DNA of 39,648 nt from Stentor coeruleus (Eukaryota > Ciliophora > Heterotrichea > Heterotrichida > Stentoridae): the NCBI GenBank assembly GCA_001970955.1, contig MPUH01000695.1, positions 1 to 39,648 of the forward strand. The letters are read 5' to 3'. A model generated the notes under the pieces. That model was not told the DNA's origin and made no database searches. It saw nothing but the letters and a program-made list of their open reading frames with translations. Both the position numbers and the translations under genes were made by a program. Positions 1-9,583 of the stretch are shown piece after piece. The stretch's first letter is position 1. Each line of letters opens with the position of its first letter.

Positions 1-33
1 ATATTAGAGATGGAAAAAGAGGAAAAGGATTAA
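1..33 (+). CDS. Possible 3' end of an upstream gene
   Basis: From base 1 a frame reads ten charged residues (ending Glu-Lys-Glu-Glu-Lys-Asp) and stops at TAA. It could be the tail of a plus-strand gene converging on the minus-strand gene that ends at 247. There is too little sequence to assign anything, and it may be chance. Confidence 0.2.
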   Translation: MLEMEKEEKD

Positions 34-246
34 GAAATTTATAGTGAAAATATATAGGGAGTGCTTAAATATGAATTAAAATAATAATTATATTATATTA
101 TTAGGGTATGATATGATTACTTGAAGATAGTTGATCCCTCCATTTGATATAACTGTTAATAAGTTTCTTAAGAACTTGATGATATGGTAAATAAAATCTG
201 CAATTGGGCGTAAAGATAATTTATAAAATTCCAATATTAAACCAAT

Positions 247-1557
247 TTATCAAATAACTCTTGATTGCATTAGTATTATATCTTTTTGTCCATCTCTTCT
301 CACAATCCCTTTCTGCTCCAAAATCTTCAATTGTTTCTTAAGACTATTAGTTAAATCCCTTGTTTCCAACAAAAGTTTCCTCAGCTCCTCCTGTCTTTCT
401 GTCTTATTAACCTTAGCACTTATAGCACCAATACTTTTCGAAGTCATCTGCGAGACCGACACATCCAGGATTTTCGGTTTTTTATTCTTAATTCTCTTCC
501 ATTCCCTGATAAACTTTTCCAAAGAAATTTCTTCCATGAACTTATCCTTAACATACTTATGACACTTTAATGTCATATCATCTTTCCTAATACCTCTATA
601 TGTGATTTCTGATTCTAATTCCTGCATAATATCATTAGCCTCACCCATTTTCTGTATACAATCAAATTCAAATTCCCTTTTACATCTATCAACAGTCATT
701 TCAAGTTCAGCTTTTTCTTTAACTTGTTTTTTCCTAGACTCTTTCAAATAAAAAATCCCCCCAACATAACTTTTTCTACTACTTGAAGCTGATGGCGGCC
801 TTTGTAATCTTGAAGATGTTGAACTAGGTCTTTTTACTAACTCTTTTGATTTCCCTCGTTTTCTAGACTTTTTATGACTTGTTGTTGGTTCCATTAACAA
901 TGCTTCAGCTTCTTTTCTCAAGTTTTCCGTGTTACTTTTTTTAGTTTTTGGGGTTTCTTCTTCATCTTCTCGAGCTTCAGTTATAAGTTTATNTTCTTTT
1001 GATTTCCCTCGTTTTCTAAACTTTTTATGACTTATTGTTGGTTCCATTAACAATGCTTCAGCTTCTTTTCTCAAGTTTTCGGTGTTACTTTTTTTAGTTT
1101 TTGGGGTTTCTTCTTCATCTTCTCGAGCTTCAGTTATAAGTTTATTGTAAATATCCCCCATACGTAAAACTCCAGACCTAGGGACTCCAGAATCTCGAAA
1201 AATAAAGTTGATTTCAGCATCGTTAAGCTCAAAACCCAATTCTTCAAAGGTATTTTGAAGCTTTTCCGCTGTAACATACTCACCGAATTGGCTTATAAGA
1301 TCTCCTTTAGTAAGTTTTTTAAACTGAATAAACCTAGACATACGATAATAAACTTGGAGAATTGTTGCGGCTATAAGATTAGTCCGGGATTCTGTGTCGT
1401 CTCGGTACCTTGAAGCTGTTTTTGGTCTTGAAGATGATGATGATGGTCTTGATCCCGCTTCTCGATGAGCCTGGATTGAGTCTTGGAATTTTTTATCGAA
1501 TTCTTCATCTGAATCTGTATCTTCTAAGAAATCTTTGTCGCTTATACTATCAAGCAT
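247..1557 (-). CDS. Unknown coiled-coil protein with degenerate EF-hand-like pair and internal duplication
   Basis: I do not recognise the family. The N-terminus is acidic then Ser/Arg-rich. Roughly residues 60-145 look like a degenerate EF-hand pair: a helix, then a loop reading DSGVPRSGVLRMGD that lacks the full calcium ligand set. Next come two copies of a 51-residue charged segment (KLITEARED...RKRGKSKE). The C-terminal part is Lys/Glu-rich and likely coiled coil, with a last heptad-like stretch around ELRKLLLETRDL. The frame reaches a TGA at 250-252 and, with TGA read as Trp, ends one codon later at TAA (247-249). An N at 993 leaves one residue undefined at the junction of the two copies. 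The upstream 250 bases are C-poor, as at other minus-strand promoters here. A cytoskeletal or ciliary role is only a guess. Confidence 0.7.
842..1147. repeat. 153-bp tandem duplication with an N at the junction
   Basis: Two copies (842-994 and 995-1147) lie at a period of 153 bp and differ at about three bases. The unknown base (993) sits at their boundary. The period is a multiple of three, so the frame survives. Either this is a genuine repeat of 51 codons, or two alleles were joined end to end during assembly. The small allelic-type differences and the N favour the second. Confidence 0.85.
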
Positions 1558-2073
1558 ATATTTAAAATTATAATATTTTTAAATTAAACTGAGTATTTTG
1601 AGTTTAGGGATTGTTTTGTGATTTATTTTGTTTGAAGAATTAGTTTAGGTTTTTAGGTAGAATGGGTTATATAGTTAGAATATTGTCATTGGGTTTTGAT
1701 TGGAAGTTTATGGGATATTTTGCTTAGTAATATTTTTTATGTTTTGGATTTAGATAAGAAAATATGGTTTGAGTTTTTTATTATTAGAATAAAGTTTTAT
1801 GTAAGAAATTATTTATTAATACCCGATACGATTAGGTTTTTTTATTGATTATTATATATAAAATATCCATATATGATGATTATATTAATTTTATGAGAAT
1901 TTACCTGAAAATCAATATCAAAATTTTATAATAAATAATATTTACAACCTTTACTTATAAACTCATATAATTAGTCTAACTCATATCATTAATTTATAAA
2001 TAAATTCCTAAAAAGATATAATCATTAAAGCTTTATCCTGAATCACTAACTATATCTATAATCCTAAAACAAC
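1558..2073. other. Intergenic; C-poor half then AT-rich
   Basis: No ORF of note is seen, even with UGA read as Trp. Bases 1560-1840 are almost free of C on the plus strand, which is the promoter-side signature of the minus-strand gene starting at 1557. The rest is plain AT-rich sequence downstream of the gene that starts at 4776. Confidence 0.6.
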
Positions 2074-4776
2074 TTAAATCCAATCATCCCAACCTTCCTC
2101 ATAAGAATCCTCCATAGTTTCAAACTGTCCAAAATCTTCAATACCCTTCCCTTTTTCTTTAATCTTCAGAATTTCTGGTATCACTGGTGATTTAATTTTC
2201 TTCATTCTCAATTCTTCCCAACTAAAATCAACAAAATATCTATGTTCTTTAAACTTATTAATCCCTCCAGGGATCCTCATAGATGGGCTTTTACATAGCA
2301 TCTGTTCAATAATTCTTTTTCCTTCAGGTACATTCTCAGCATATTTATTATACACAATTCTTTTTTCTAATATTTTCTCATAAATTACAAGAGGATCTGA
2401 TTCTTTAGCTCCAAAAGGGACTTCCCCACAGAGTATTTCAAACAATAAAATCCCTAAAGCCCAATAATTTGCTGTAATATTATACCCTTTATGAGTTATC
2501 ATTTCTGGAGGCATATAATAAGGAGATCCAATAACTGTATATGTTCTATCTTTACATATTGTAGCATAGCTTAGATTACTTAGAATAAGATAACCATCAC
2601 TATCAATAATTAAACTTTCTGTTGTTAGGTTACGGAGGATTATATTTTTAAGGCAAAAATACTGAAGGATTTCTATAAGACAAGCTGTGTAAAAACGAAA
2701 AGGATGTTCTGAATCCCTAGGTATAGTTGGGATTATATCACGTAAAGGTCTTCCTTCAATAAACTCAGAAATTACATAAACTCTATTTGTATCTTTTTTA
2801 ACAGTTAGAAAATTAGCTAGAAACATATGCTCAATCTTTGAATGTATTTCTATTTCCTCTTTTAAAAACTTTTTTACCACATTTTTTATTTGATATTTGC
2901 TTTTGGTTCTTACACTAACCCAAAGTTTATCTGCGATTTTTCCTATAAAAGTATTCCCGTTTTCTGATGTTTTTATAAGACTGAAAACTTGTAGTTCATT
3001 CAAATCAAACCTTAAAAACTTAGCTTGAATACGTTTTTGTATAAACAAAATAACAGGTTTACTAAGCAAACTAAATAAATTCCTAACATCTAAAACCCAG
3101 CATGTAACATTATTTTTGCATATATAGTTATCATTGATTAAAATCCCACATATAGCTTCTTGTTCCCCAAATGAACTTAGTTCTTTAATATCATGAGTTC
3201 CATTAATATTAGGTCCTATAACAATACCAGTTTTTAATATAAAAATACTGTTACAAGGTTGATTTTTTTCAATTATTATTGTTCCAATTTGATATTCTTT
3301 TATTTCTAACATAGTCACAGCTTGGTTTATTATTTCTTCTTCTAAATAAACACTAATACTCAACCCTTTAAGAACTCTGGCAGCATTGTTTTGTTCAAGA
3401 ATTCGTGTATAACTTCCTCCGATTAACTCAAAAAAACGATCTGATGATAAGTACCCATATTCGCAGTCACCAAAACATGTGAAATCTTCAAGCCAAAGCC
3501 CAGATTCCTGTCCTGGATCAGGTTTTTCAAATGTTTCTTGATATTTTGATAATGATTTCAAAATTTCTTCAGTTTGTTGTGAGGATTTCCCTGTAAGTTT
3601 CTGTAAAACCTCCATACTTTTGTTTATAGCTTCTTGAACACCTATAAAATTAAAATTCCTAAGCTCTTTTTCACCTATAAAAAATCGACCTTTCAATAAA
3701 ATGTAAATCCCTTTCCAGTTCTCAGTATTTTTAGCTGATATTTTAACATTGTTCACATTGAATATTTCGAAGTTCTTAGCCAAATCTTGAATTTGGTTTT
3801 TATTTAATATGCTCAAATACTCGTTTTTTGAAATTTCTATACTGATTGCATTGTTGTATAGAACTTTATGTAAAGAATCACCAAAAGTTTCTTGTAAAGT
3901 CTCTTTTGAAGCTAATAAACAAGTTACAGAGTTATAAGCTACAACCGTAGCATTGCGTGGGGCATTATTTAATAAGGCAATTTCACCAAAATACTGTCCT
4001 TTAATCATCCTTTGGACCTCTTGACCTTTAACTATACACGACACTGTACCTTCTTTTATTATATAAAGTGCCATTCCTTCATCATTTATACTAAAAATCT
4101 TCTGTTTAGGGGCAAATTTCATAAGGACCAAACTGTTTAAAAGCATATTTCTTTGCTGTTCATCCAACATTTGGAATGTAGTTATCGAAGATAAAAGTTC
4201 TTTATTTTCCTGATAATTAGCATCATTGATTTCTTTTATTAATTTTTTGAATACTTTTCTACTTATACCCCAAATTTCAAGACTTGTAAGAGATTTTATA
4301 GTACAAGTCCTTTCAATATTATGAATAAGAGCAATTTCTCCAAAACTATCTCCTTGACTAAGGATTGTAATTCTTTTTCCATCTTTGATTACTTCAACTT
4401 TCCCGTCAGCGATGATGAAAAACATATTCCCGGGCTTGCCTTGTTCTGTGACTATTTCATTTTCTTTTAGTTTGTAAAGTTCCATTGATTGTGAAACTGA
4501 ATGAATTTGAGCTTCATTGAGATTTTGGAAAATTGGATGCTTGGAAAAAGTTTGCGCGATTATGCTGAGGTCTGAAGAAGTTTTGGGTTTTGAGATGATT
4601 TCTGCAGTTTTGATGTCGTAAGAGAGATTTTCGCGAACTATGTATTCAATAGTTGGGACAAAGATTTTAAGCCCAGCTTTTATAAGGCTAGTGTCGACAA
4701 GTTGAGGGGTTTTTAGTTTCGCCCGGTCTGGGACTATGATTTTTTTGTTTTCTCGTTTGCTAAGACATGATCCCAT
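2074..4776 (-). CDS. PKG-like pseudokinase with four cyclic-nucleotide-binding domains
   Basis: The 900-residue protein has the architecture of protist cGMP-dependent protein kinases. MGSCLSK at the N-terminus is a likely myristoylation/palmitoylation signal for membrane attachment. Cyclic-nucleotide domains A (about 78-190) and B (about 200-305) carry FGEIAL plus the ligand-contacting Arg (R156, R274). Domains C (about 315-390) and D (about 470-580) have lost these residues. The kinase domain (about 600-850) keeps a plausible VAIK lysine (K631) and the PPE motif (756-758). However, the HRD catalytic Asp is Asn (LRN, 714-716), the Lys and Asn of the catalytic loop are Thr and Ser, DFG is SNL (733-735), and the glycine loop is eroded. 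An AGC-type C-tail follows (FSWEEL near 851). I infer a catalytically dead, cGMP- or cAMP-sensing scaffold or regulator. No intron or frameshift is seen and it stops at TAA. Confidence 0.85.
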   Translation of the reverse strand: MGSCLSKRENKKIIVPDRAKLKTPQLVDTSLIKAGLKIFVPTIEYIVRENLSYDIKTAEIISKPKTSSDLSIIAQTFSKHPIFQNLNEAQIHSVSQSMELYKLKENEIVTEQGKPGNMFFIIADGKVEVIKDGKRITILSQGDSFGEIALIHNIERTCTIKSLTSLEIWGISRKVFKKLIKEINDANYQENKELLSSITTFQMLDEQQRNMLLNSLVLMKFAPKQKIFSINDEGMALYIIKEGTVSCIVKGQEVQRMIKGQYFGEIALLNNAPRNATVVAYNSVTCLLASKETLQETFGDSLHKVLYNNAISIEISKNEYLSILNKNQIQDLAKNFEIFNVNNVKISAKNTENWKGIYILLKGRFFIGEKELRNFNFIGVQEAINKSMEVLQKLTGKSSQQTEEILKSLSKYQETFEKPDPGQESGLWLEDFTCFGDCEYGYLSSDRFFELIGGSYTRILEQNNAARVLKGLSISVYLEEEIINQAVTMLEIKEYQIGTIIIEKNQPCNSIFILKTGIVIGPNINGTHDIKELSSFGEQEAICGILINDNYICKNNVTCWVLDVRNLFSLLSKPVILFIQKRIQAKFLRFDLNELQVFSLIKTSENGNTFIGKIADKLWVSVRTKSKYQIKNVVKKFLKEEIEIHSKIEHMFLANFLTVKKDTNRVYVISEFIEGRPLRDIIPTIPRDSEHPFRFYTACLIEILQYFCLKNIILRNLTTESLIIDSDGYLILSNLSYATICKDRTYTVIGSPYYMPPEMITHKGYNITANYWALGILLFEILCGEVPFGAKESDPLVIYEKILEKRIVYNKYAENVPEGKRIIEQMLCKSPSMRIPGGINKFKEHRYFVDFSWEELRMKKIKSPVIPEILKIKEKGKGIEDFGQFETMEDSYEEGWDDWI

Positions 4777-5008
4777 GATGTAATTTATTTGAAGTTATGA
4801 AATTATTGGGAAATATTATTAGATCATATATAAAAAGGAAGTTTTTGGATAAGGAAAATGTTTTATTGTGTATTTATTTTGTGGTAGGTAGGGTTTAGAT
4901 TTTATTGAGTATCTTTTTTTGTGATAAAAGTTTAGGTATATAATAATTATTATTTCCTTTTGACGTAAATATTAACTATTAACCTCAAAAATTCTTTTAA
5001 AAAATACC

Positions 5009-5677
5009 TTAACGCTTATTTTTCGCATAAAAACTCTCAATTTCTCCAACAAGCCTCGAAAAATCCTCAACACCCTTAGTCACATTAAAAATAAAATACT
5101 TGTCTTTTTTCTCAAAATACTTCCTAAGATCCTCATAATTGACAATATAATCAAAATACCTTCTTTTTATATGTGAAAATTCATCATCTGGTCTTTTCAC
5201 AAGGTCTTTCTCACAATGGTCACATTTCCCTATAGCTTTTGGAGCCAAGCTTTTCAACTGATATTCTCCAATAGAAATTTCTTGTGAATTATATGAAGTA
5301 TTGCAAGGAATACATATTTCCCTATACTTAGCTTTTAATATTACAACATTTTCTGGTTGAAATAAGTCTATGACAAGATCATATTGAAGATTTTCTATAT
5401 GCATAAGCATTACTTGCTCTATATTCCTTGGAAAACCTGCGATTATATACCCTGAATCAAGAGGTAATTCTAAAATAGCTTGTTTGAAATAGTTACAATA
5501 AGCTGAGTCACGATTAGGATTACCACGTTTGTTTCTTGATGATGAGAGTGATGGATTTTTGGCTTTGTAGTATATTAGTGGAAGATTGTAGTGGATTGAT
5601 AAACTTTGTAAGGATTACAGATTTGAAAATGTGGTTTTGCCGACGCATGGAGCTCCGATCAAAAGAAGTTTTTTCAT
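5009..5677 (-). CDS. Divergent adenylate kinase, two exons split by a 15-nt intron
   Basis: Adenylate kinases catalyse AMP + ATP to 2 ADP. After removing the 15-nt intron the protein is 217 residues, the usual size. The P-loop is GAPCVGKT just after the start, the nucleotide motif reads AGFPRN, and the zinc-type LID carries C-x2-C ... C-x2-C followed by KRPDD, then the C-terminal YF..Y..V helix region typical of the family. The AMP-binding stretch after the P-loop is short and lacks the usual STGD/R motif, and the Asp before GFPR is Ala, so substrate choice or activity may be altered. The start ATG (5677-5675) is the one directly before the P-loop. Without splicing, an in-frame TAA cuts the protein at residue 20. 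The gene is divergent from VPS4. Confidence 0.85.
5604..5618 (-). other. 15-nt spliceosomal intron
   Basis: On the minus strand the bases are GTAATCCTTACAAAG, starting GT and ending AG. The intron is in phase 2, so retention puts TAA in frame. Removal joins the P-loop exon to the rest of the adenylate kinase. Confidence 0.88.
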
Positions 5678-6265
5678 ATTTTATAGTTTTTATTAAAGAT
5701 TGTGTACTAATGATAAAATCTAAATCACAAGAATAGGATAATGCTTTTAAAGAATCATTAAAACTATACCAAAATATCAAGCTTCAACATCTACCACAAA
5801 GCATAACGTAAATATAAAAGCCTAAAATATTTCTGTTATCTAAATTATTATATAATCTTTCTAATTTATTCTATCTTAAATCCAAAAATCATAATAAAAA
5901 AACTTATCAACCTCAAAGTATATTATCCCAATATCATCATAAGCATATTTTATTTCAATATTGAAACTTGAACAAATTTCCAATGCCAATAAAATCTAAC
6001 AAATACAAAATCCATAATCATCCTAAAAAACCTAAAATTTTTCACCCTAAAAAAATTATCAATCCAAAAACTCCTTCATTGCAATCATAAATCCATTTCC
6101 AACATCCAAAAAATATTTTCCAAAAAAACTATATTTCTCCAATCTCCCTACAACAAGCACACCAACCATCTGCAAAAACACCTTAAAACAAAAAATAAAA
6201 ATCCCTTTCATAAATTTCCACCAAAAAAAATCCTATTTATTTCTATCACATTTCTGTTGAGATAA
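5678..6265. promoter_or_regulatory. Divergent intergenic region, G-poor on the VPS4 side
   Basis: No coding frame is seen. Bases from about 5760 to 6250 are rich in A, C and T and almost devoid of G on the plus strand, as immediately upstream of other plus-strand genes here. It presumably holds the promoters and 5' UTRs of the adenylate kinase and VPS4. No conventional TATA box can be assigned in such AT-rich DNA. Confidence 0.5.
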
Positions 6266-7573
6266 ATGTCAAACGATGAAATTCGAAAAAAAGCTATCGA
6301 CATTGCCAAGCGAGCCGTAGAAGAAGATCGTAAATCTAACCTCGAAGAAGCTTATAACCTTTATAAACAAGCAATCAAATACTTTATTCATATACAAAAA
6401 TGTAATTTTTATACAGACGAGCAGAATCCAATTCTTAAAAACAGCTTTTCTGAGAAACTAAATGAGTATCTTAAACGAGCTGAAGAAATATCGAATTTCC
6501 TTCATAATGAAGAAGCACCACAACCTGTTTTATCAGGAGGGGTAAAACAGGCAGCAAAGAAAAAAGGTGAAGAAGGTAAAGGGGATAAGGATGATGATGC
6601 TAATGCTGGGTTGAAAAAGTCTTTAGAATCAGCGATTATTACTGAAAAACCAAATGTTAAATGGACTGATGTGGCTGGACTTGCTAATGCTAAGCAGATT
6701 TTACAGGAAGCTGTGATATTGCCAACACGCTTTCCTGAACTGTTTGTTGGGAAAGTTCGTCCTTGGAAAGGCATTTTATTATATGGCCCACCTGGAACTG
6801 GGAAGTCTTATTTAGCAAAAGCTTGTGCTACGGAAGCTTCAGGGACTTTTTTTTCAGTATCTTCTAGTGACTTGGTATCTAAGTTTATGGGTGAATCTGA
6901 AAGATTAGTTAGGTCATTGTTTGAAATGGCTAGAAAAAGCTTGCCAGCAATTATTTTCATTGATGAAATCGACTCGTTGTGCGGCAGTCGTAGTGAAGGT
7001 GAAAATGATGCGACTAGAAGAATTAAAACTGAGTTTCTTGTTCAAATGCAAGGTGTTGGACACACTGATGATGGACTTCTGGTACTTGGGGCAACAAATA
7101 TTCCATGGGAACTAGACCCAGCTATAAGACGTCGTTTTGAAAGGCGTGTTTATATTCCTCTTCCTGAAGAATTCGCAAGACGCAAACTTTTTGAGTTGAA
7201 TATAGGCGATACTCCAAACGATCTTACAGATGAGGACTATGATGAATTGGCTCGGTTAACAGAAGGGTCTTCAGGTTCTGATATTTCAACAGTTGTGAAA
7301 TCAGCATTAATGGAGCCAATAAGAAAATGCCAATCAGCAAAATACTATAAAGTTATCATGGAAGAAGGAAAGCAAAAATATACACCTTGTGCCCCTAGTG
7401 ATCCAGCAGGAAGAGAAATGAATTTAATGGATGTTCCTAAAGGATGCTTGAAGCCACCAAAGATCTGTGCTGAAGATTTCTTTAGTATTCTTAGCTCTAC
7501 TAAACCTTCTGTATCGCAAGCAGACTTGGTTAAACAACAACAATTTACTGAAGAATTTGGTATGGAAGGATAA
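6266..7573 (+). CDS. VPS4: Vacuolar protein sorting 4 (VPS4) AAA ATPase
   Basis: VPS4 disassembles ESCRT-III polymers in endosomal sorting, cytokinesis and membrane repair. The 435-residue protein shows an N-terminal MIT helix bundle (about 1-80), a charged Lys/Asp/Glu linker (90-115), and a single AAA domain. Walker A is GPPGTGKS (174-181), Walker B is IIFIDEID (229-236), sensor 1 lies in GATNIP, and Arg fingers are in IRRRFERR (about 287-294). The Vps4-type beta domain and C-terminal helix follow (EDFFSIL...PSVSQADL). All catalytic residues are present, so an active enzyme is expected. Length matches yeast and human VPS4 closely. The gene ends at TAA and converges on the next minus-strand gene with 17 nt between stops. 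Confidence 0.97.
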   Translation: MSNDEIRKKAIDIAKRAVEEDRKSNLEEAYNLYKQAIKYFIHIQKCNFYTDEQNPILKNSFSEKLNEYLKRAEEISNFLHNEEAPQPVLSGGVKQAAKKKGEEGKGDKDDDANAGLKKSLESAIITEKPNVKWTDVAGLANAKQILQEAVILPTRFPELFVGKVRPWKGILLYGPPGTGKSYLAKACATEASGTFFSVSSSDLVSKFMGESERLVRSLFEMARKSLPAIIFIDEIDSLCGSRSEGENDATRRIKTEFLVQMQGVGHTDDGLLVLGATNIPWELDPAIRRRFERRVYIPLPEEFARRKLFELNIGDTPNDLTDEDYDELARLTEGSSGSDISTVVKSALMEPIRKCQSAKYYKVIMEEGKQKYTPCAPSDPAGREMNLMDVPKGCLKPPKICAEDFFSILSSTKPSVSQADLVKQQQFTEEFGMEG

Positions 7574-7590
7574 GTTAGTAATTCTATAGG

Positions 7591-8088
7591 TTAAATTGAA
7601 AGATATCATCTAAATCCAAAATATTTTCACTTACCTATTAAGCGCTTTAAGTGAAAAATCCTATCATTAAAAGGTTTTAATGGTGACGAGCTGCGATAAT
7701 GACTTTTAGTTGAGTGTCTTTGCCTTTTTTTAAATAACCCTACTTTAGAAGGTGAGTAATTGCTCATATATTTTGGTAAAAACGAAGTTATTTCTTCTTT
7801 TCCATATTCATTACGTGTTTTCACAGGTGATGATGAGCTGCTTAGAATCCTTGCAAGAATATCCTTTACACTAGGGAGTTCTAATCTTTGAGCATTATGG
7901 TGATCATTTGATTTATTTTTTCTATGTAAGAGAAGTGAACGAGGCAAAGGCATTCTATCAATGCTTTGTGACTGCTCATTCTTTTTGTATTTCTCATTGA
8001 CTTCTTTACTCTGAAGTGGGGTATTTTGGGAAAAGGTAACTTTTTTAGTATTCTCTAAAGTTGATGATTCTTTATCAGTCTGGAGCAT
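7591..8088 (-). CDS. Small basic protein, unknown; RVxF-like motif
   Basis: I do not recognise this protein. It is Ser/Lys/Arg-rich and probably largely disordered. KKVTFSQN near residue 17 resembles the RVxF docking motif for protein phosphatase 1. The C-terminal third is basic with clustered Ser-Pro sites (SSSPVK, NYSPSK, SSSPLK). A standard-code frame ends at a TGA (7627-7629). With TGA as Trp it continues through a second TGA to TAA at 7591-7593, adding a short tail reading WKYFGFRWYLSI. No usable 15-nt intron is seen at the first TGA, so I prefer readthrough of the reassigned codon. The extension is inferred. Confidence 0.6.
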
Positions 8089-9343
8089 ATTTAGTTATAT
8101 AATATAATATTTCAGTCTGTTTGGATTAATGATGATTTACTTATAGTAAAAGGTAATTATAATTCGCATATGATTTGATATTATACATTTTAAAGGAAAA
8201 AATGATTAAAATATTTAAATAAAATCTGGTGTTAGGGTGTAAATTTTTATAAATAAGATTGTATTGAAGATTTTTATGTATATAATTCTAATAATAAAAG
8301 TATTATAGGCTGATTTATGGTTTGGATATTACTATTTTATTATTAAAGTCATCTAAATTTCATATTAGAAATTGTCCACACTTAATGAAAATTATATTTT
8401 GGTTCTAGTTTCTATGTGAATATACAAATAAAGTCATATTTTGATTTAGTACTTTAAAATAAATTCTCCTTTGGCTTTTAAACTTTAAGTATTATCTGAA
8501 ATTGTCTATTTATCAATCAGTTTATTTCAAATATTTTATTATAAAACTTTATTATAATAATCTCATTTTTTTATATCAAAATATCATATACTTTTTGTCA
8601 TTATAAACTTAAAAAAATTATATCAAAATACCTTTAAAATAATATATTTACTTACCCATACAAGTTTCTTTTTATTTATTGTTACTAAAAATCTTGCATA
8701 TAAAACAAATTATGTTTTAACCCTTTATAATCTTAAACCTTTATACATATATATTTTGTAGCCTATTTACTCTAATAATAATAAAAGTGTATTATAACTA
8801 ATATTGCGATATATTATTTCATTTTATATAAAAATATCCAAAATTTTAACACCTGATGACCAATTCGTATAAATCAAAACGAGATTTAATCAAAGTATAT
8901 TCACGTCAAAGATAATATCAATATTTATTATTTTTGGCTGCTTGCATTAGTTCTTAAGTGTAAGGTTTGGCGCACTAAAATTTTATTTCATATCGAAAAA
9001 GTCAACCTTTACAATCCTACACTAATAAACCATAATCTACTAAAAAAAACATTTTTCTACTTCACCACTTATATTTCTTATAGGTTTCATAAACTTCATA
9101 TCATTCAAAAAAGCCAAGTTTTGCTTTTGGCTGTGAAGATGCATCAAATAAGCTAAGCTAAAGACAGGTTAGATGATTAAAAAACCTGTAAACTTATAGA
9201 ATAATGTTATTATTGCACTTATATGTATTATTATATTGTAGTGAGGTCTACTTTGATGATATTATACGCTGTAGATATCTAATCAATCGCGTAAAGTAAA
9301 AAACCAGAGAAAAAATGCATTTAATCCATCCACCTTAAGTTAT
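8089..9343. other. 1.25-kb gene-free stretch with potential hairpins
   Basis: No supported ORF on either strand, also with UGA as Trp. Most is AT-rich. Between about 8940 and 9300 the composition is less extreme and several complementary arms occur, listed separately as a possible RNA gene. No recognisable tRNA A and B boxes and no U1-U6 snRNA core motifs were found. Confidence 0.5.
8957..9189. ncRNA. Candidate structured RNA (hairpins only, family unknown)
   Basis: Two neat stems are visible: AGCCAA (9112-9117) with TTGGCT (9127-9132), and ACAGGTT (9164-9170) with AACCTGT (9183-9189). A longer-range pair is AGTGTA (8957-8962) with TACACT (9018-9023). The stems sit in the least AT-rich part of the longest gap in this half of the window. 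No family motif was recognised, so the strand and even the existence of a transcript are open. Confidence 0.2.
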
Positions 9344-9583
9344 TTAGCCAAAGCTAATGCTACTTGCTCCACCTGGAGGTGCTCTAGGCTTGTTGGCTCT
9401 AGCATCATCAAGGGCTTTTTTCCATTGTTCTTCCTGAGCTTTTTTAGATGAATCTTCTTCCTCCTTTTTCTTCTTCTCAGCTTCTTCTCTTTTCAGACGT
9501 TCTTCTTCTGTTTCCTTCTTTTCTTCTGCACCCCATCCTAATGAGAAAGTCGAATTGCCACCGGGCTGTTGTCTACCACTCAT
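9344..9583 (-). CDS. Small two-motif protein resembling Jupiter/HN1 or SPIRAL1 microtubule proteins
   Basis: The 79-residue protein has a Pro-Gly-Gly-x-Ser motif at each end: QQPGGNSTFSLGW at the N-terminus and APPGGASSISFG at the C-terminus. They flank a central, highly charged Glu/Lys helix (about 22-62). Paired PGG-S-x-LG motifs at both termini are known from the animal Jupiter/HN1 family and, in similar form, the plant SPIRAL1 microtubule-associated family. The middle here is a helix rather than a disordered linker. I infer a microtubule-associated role. It starts at an ATG with a C-poor upstream region, and ends at TAA directly after the terminal motif, so it is complete. The family assignment rests on two short motifs. 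Confidence 0.65.
   Translation of the reverse strand: MSGRQQPGGNSTFSLGWGAEEKKETEEERLKREEAEKKKKEEEDSSKKAQEEQWKKALDDARANKPRAPPGGASSISFG

Noticed and set aside
5520..5780. Short frames on both strands over the 5' end of the adenylate kinase
   Set aside because: The P-loop exon lies in a different minus-strand frame joined by the 15-nt intron. These frames are shadows of it and of the promoter.
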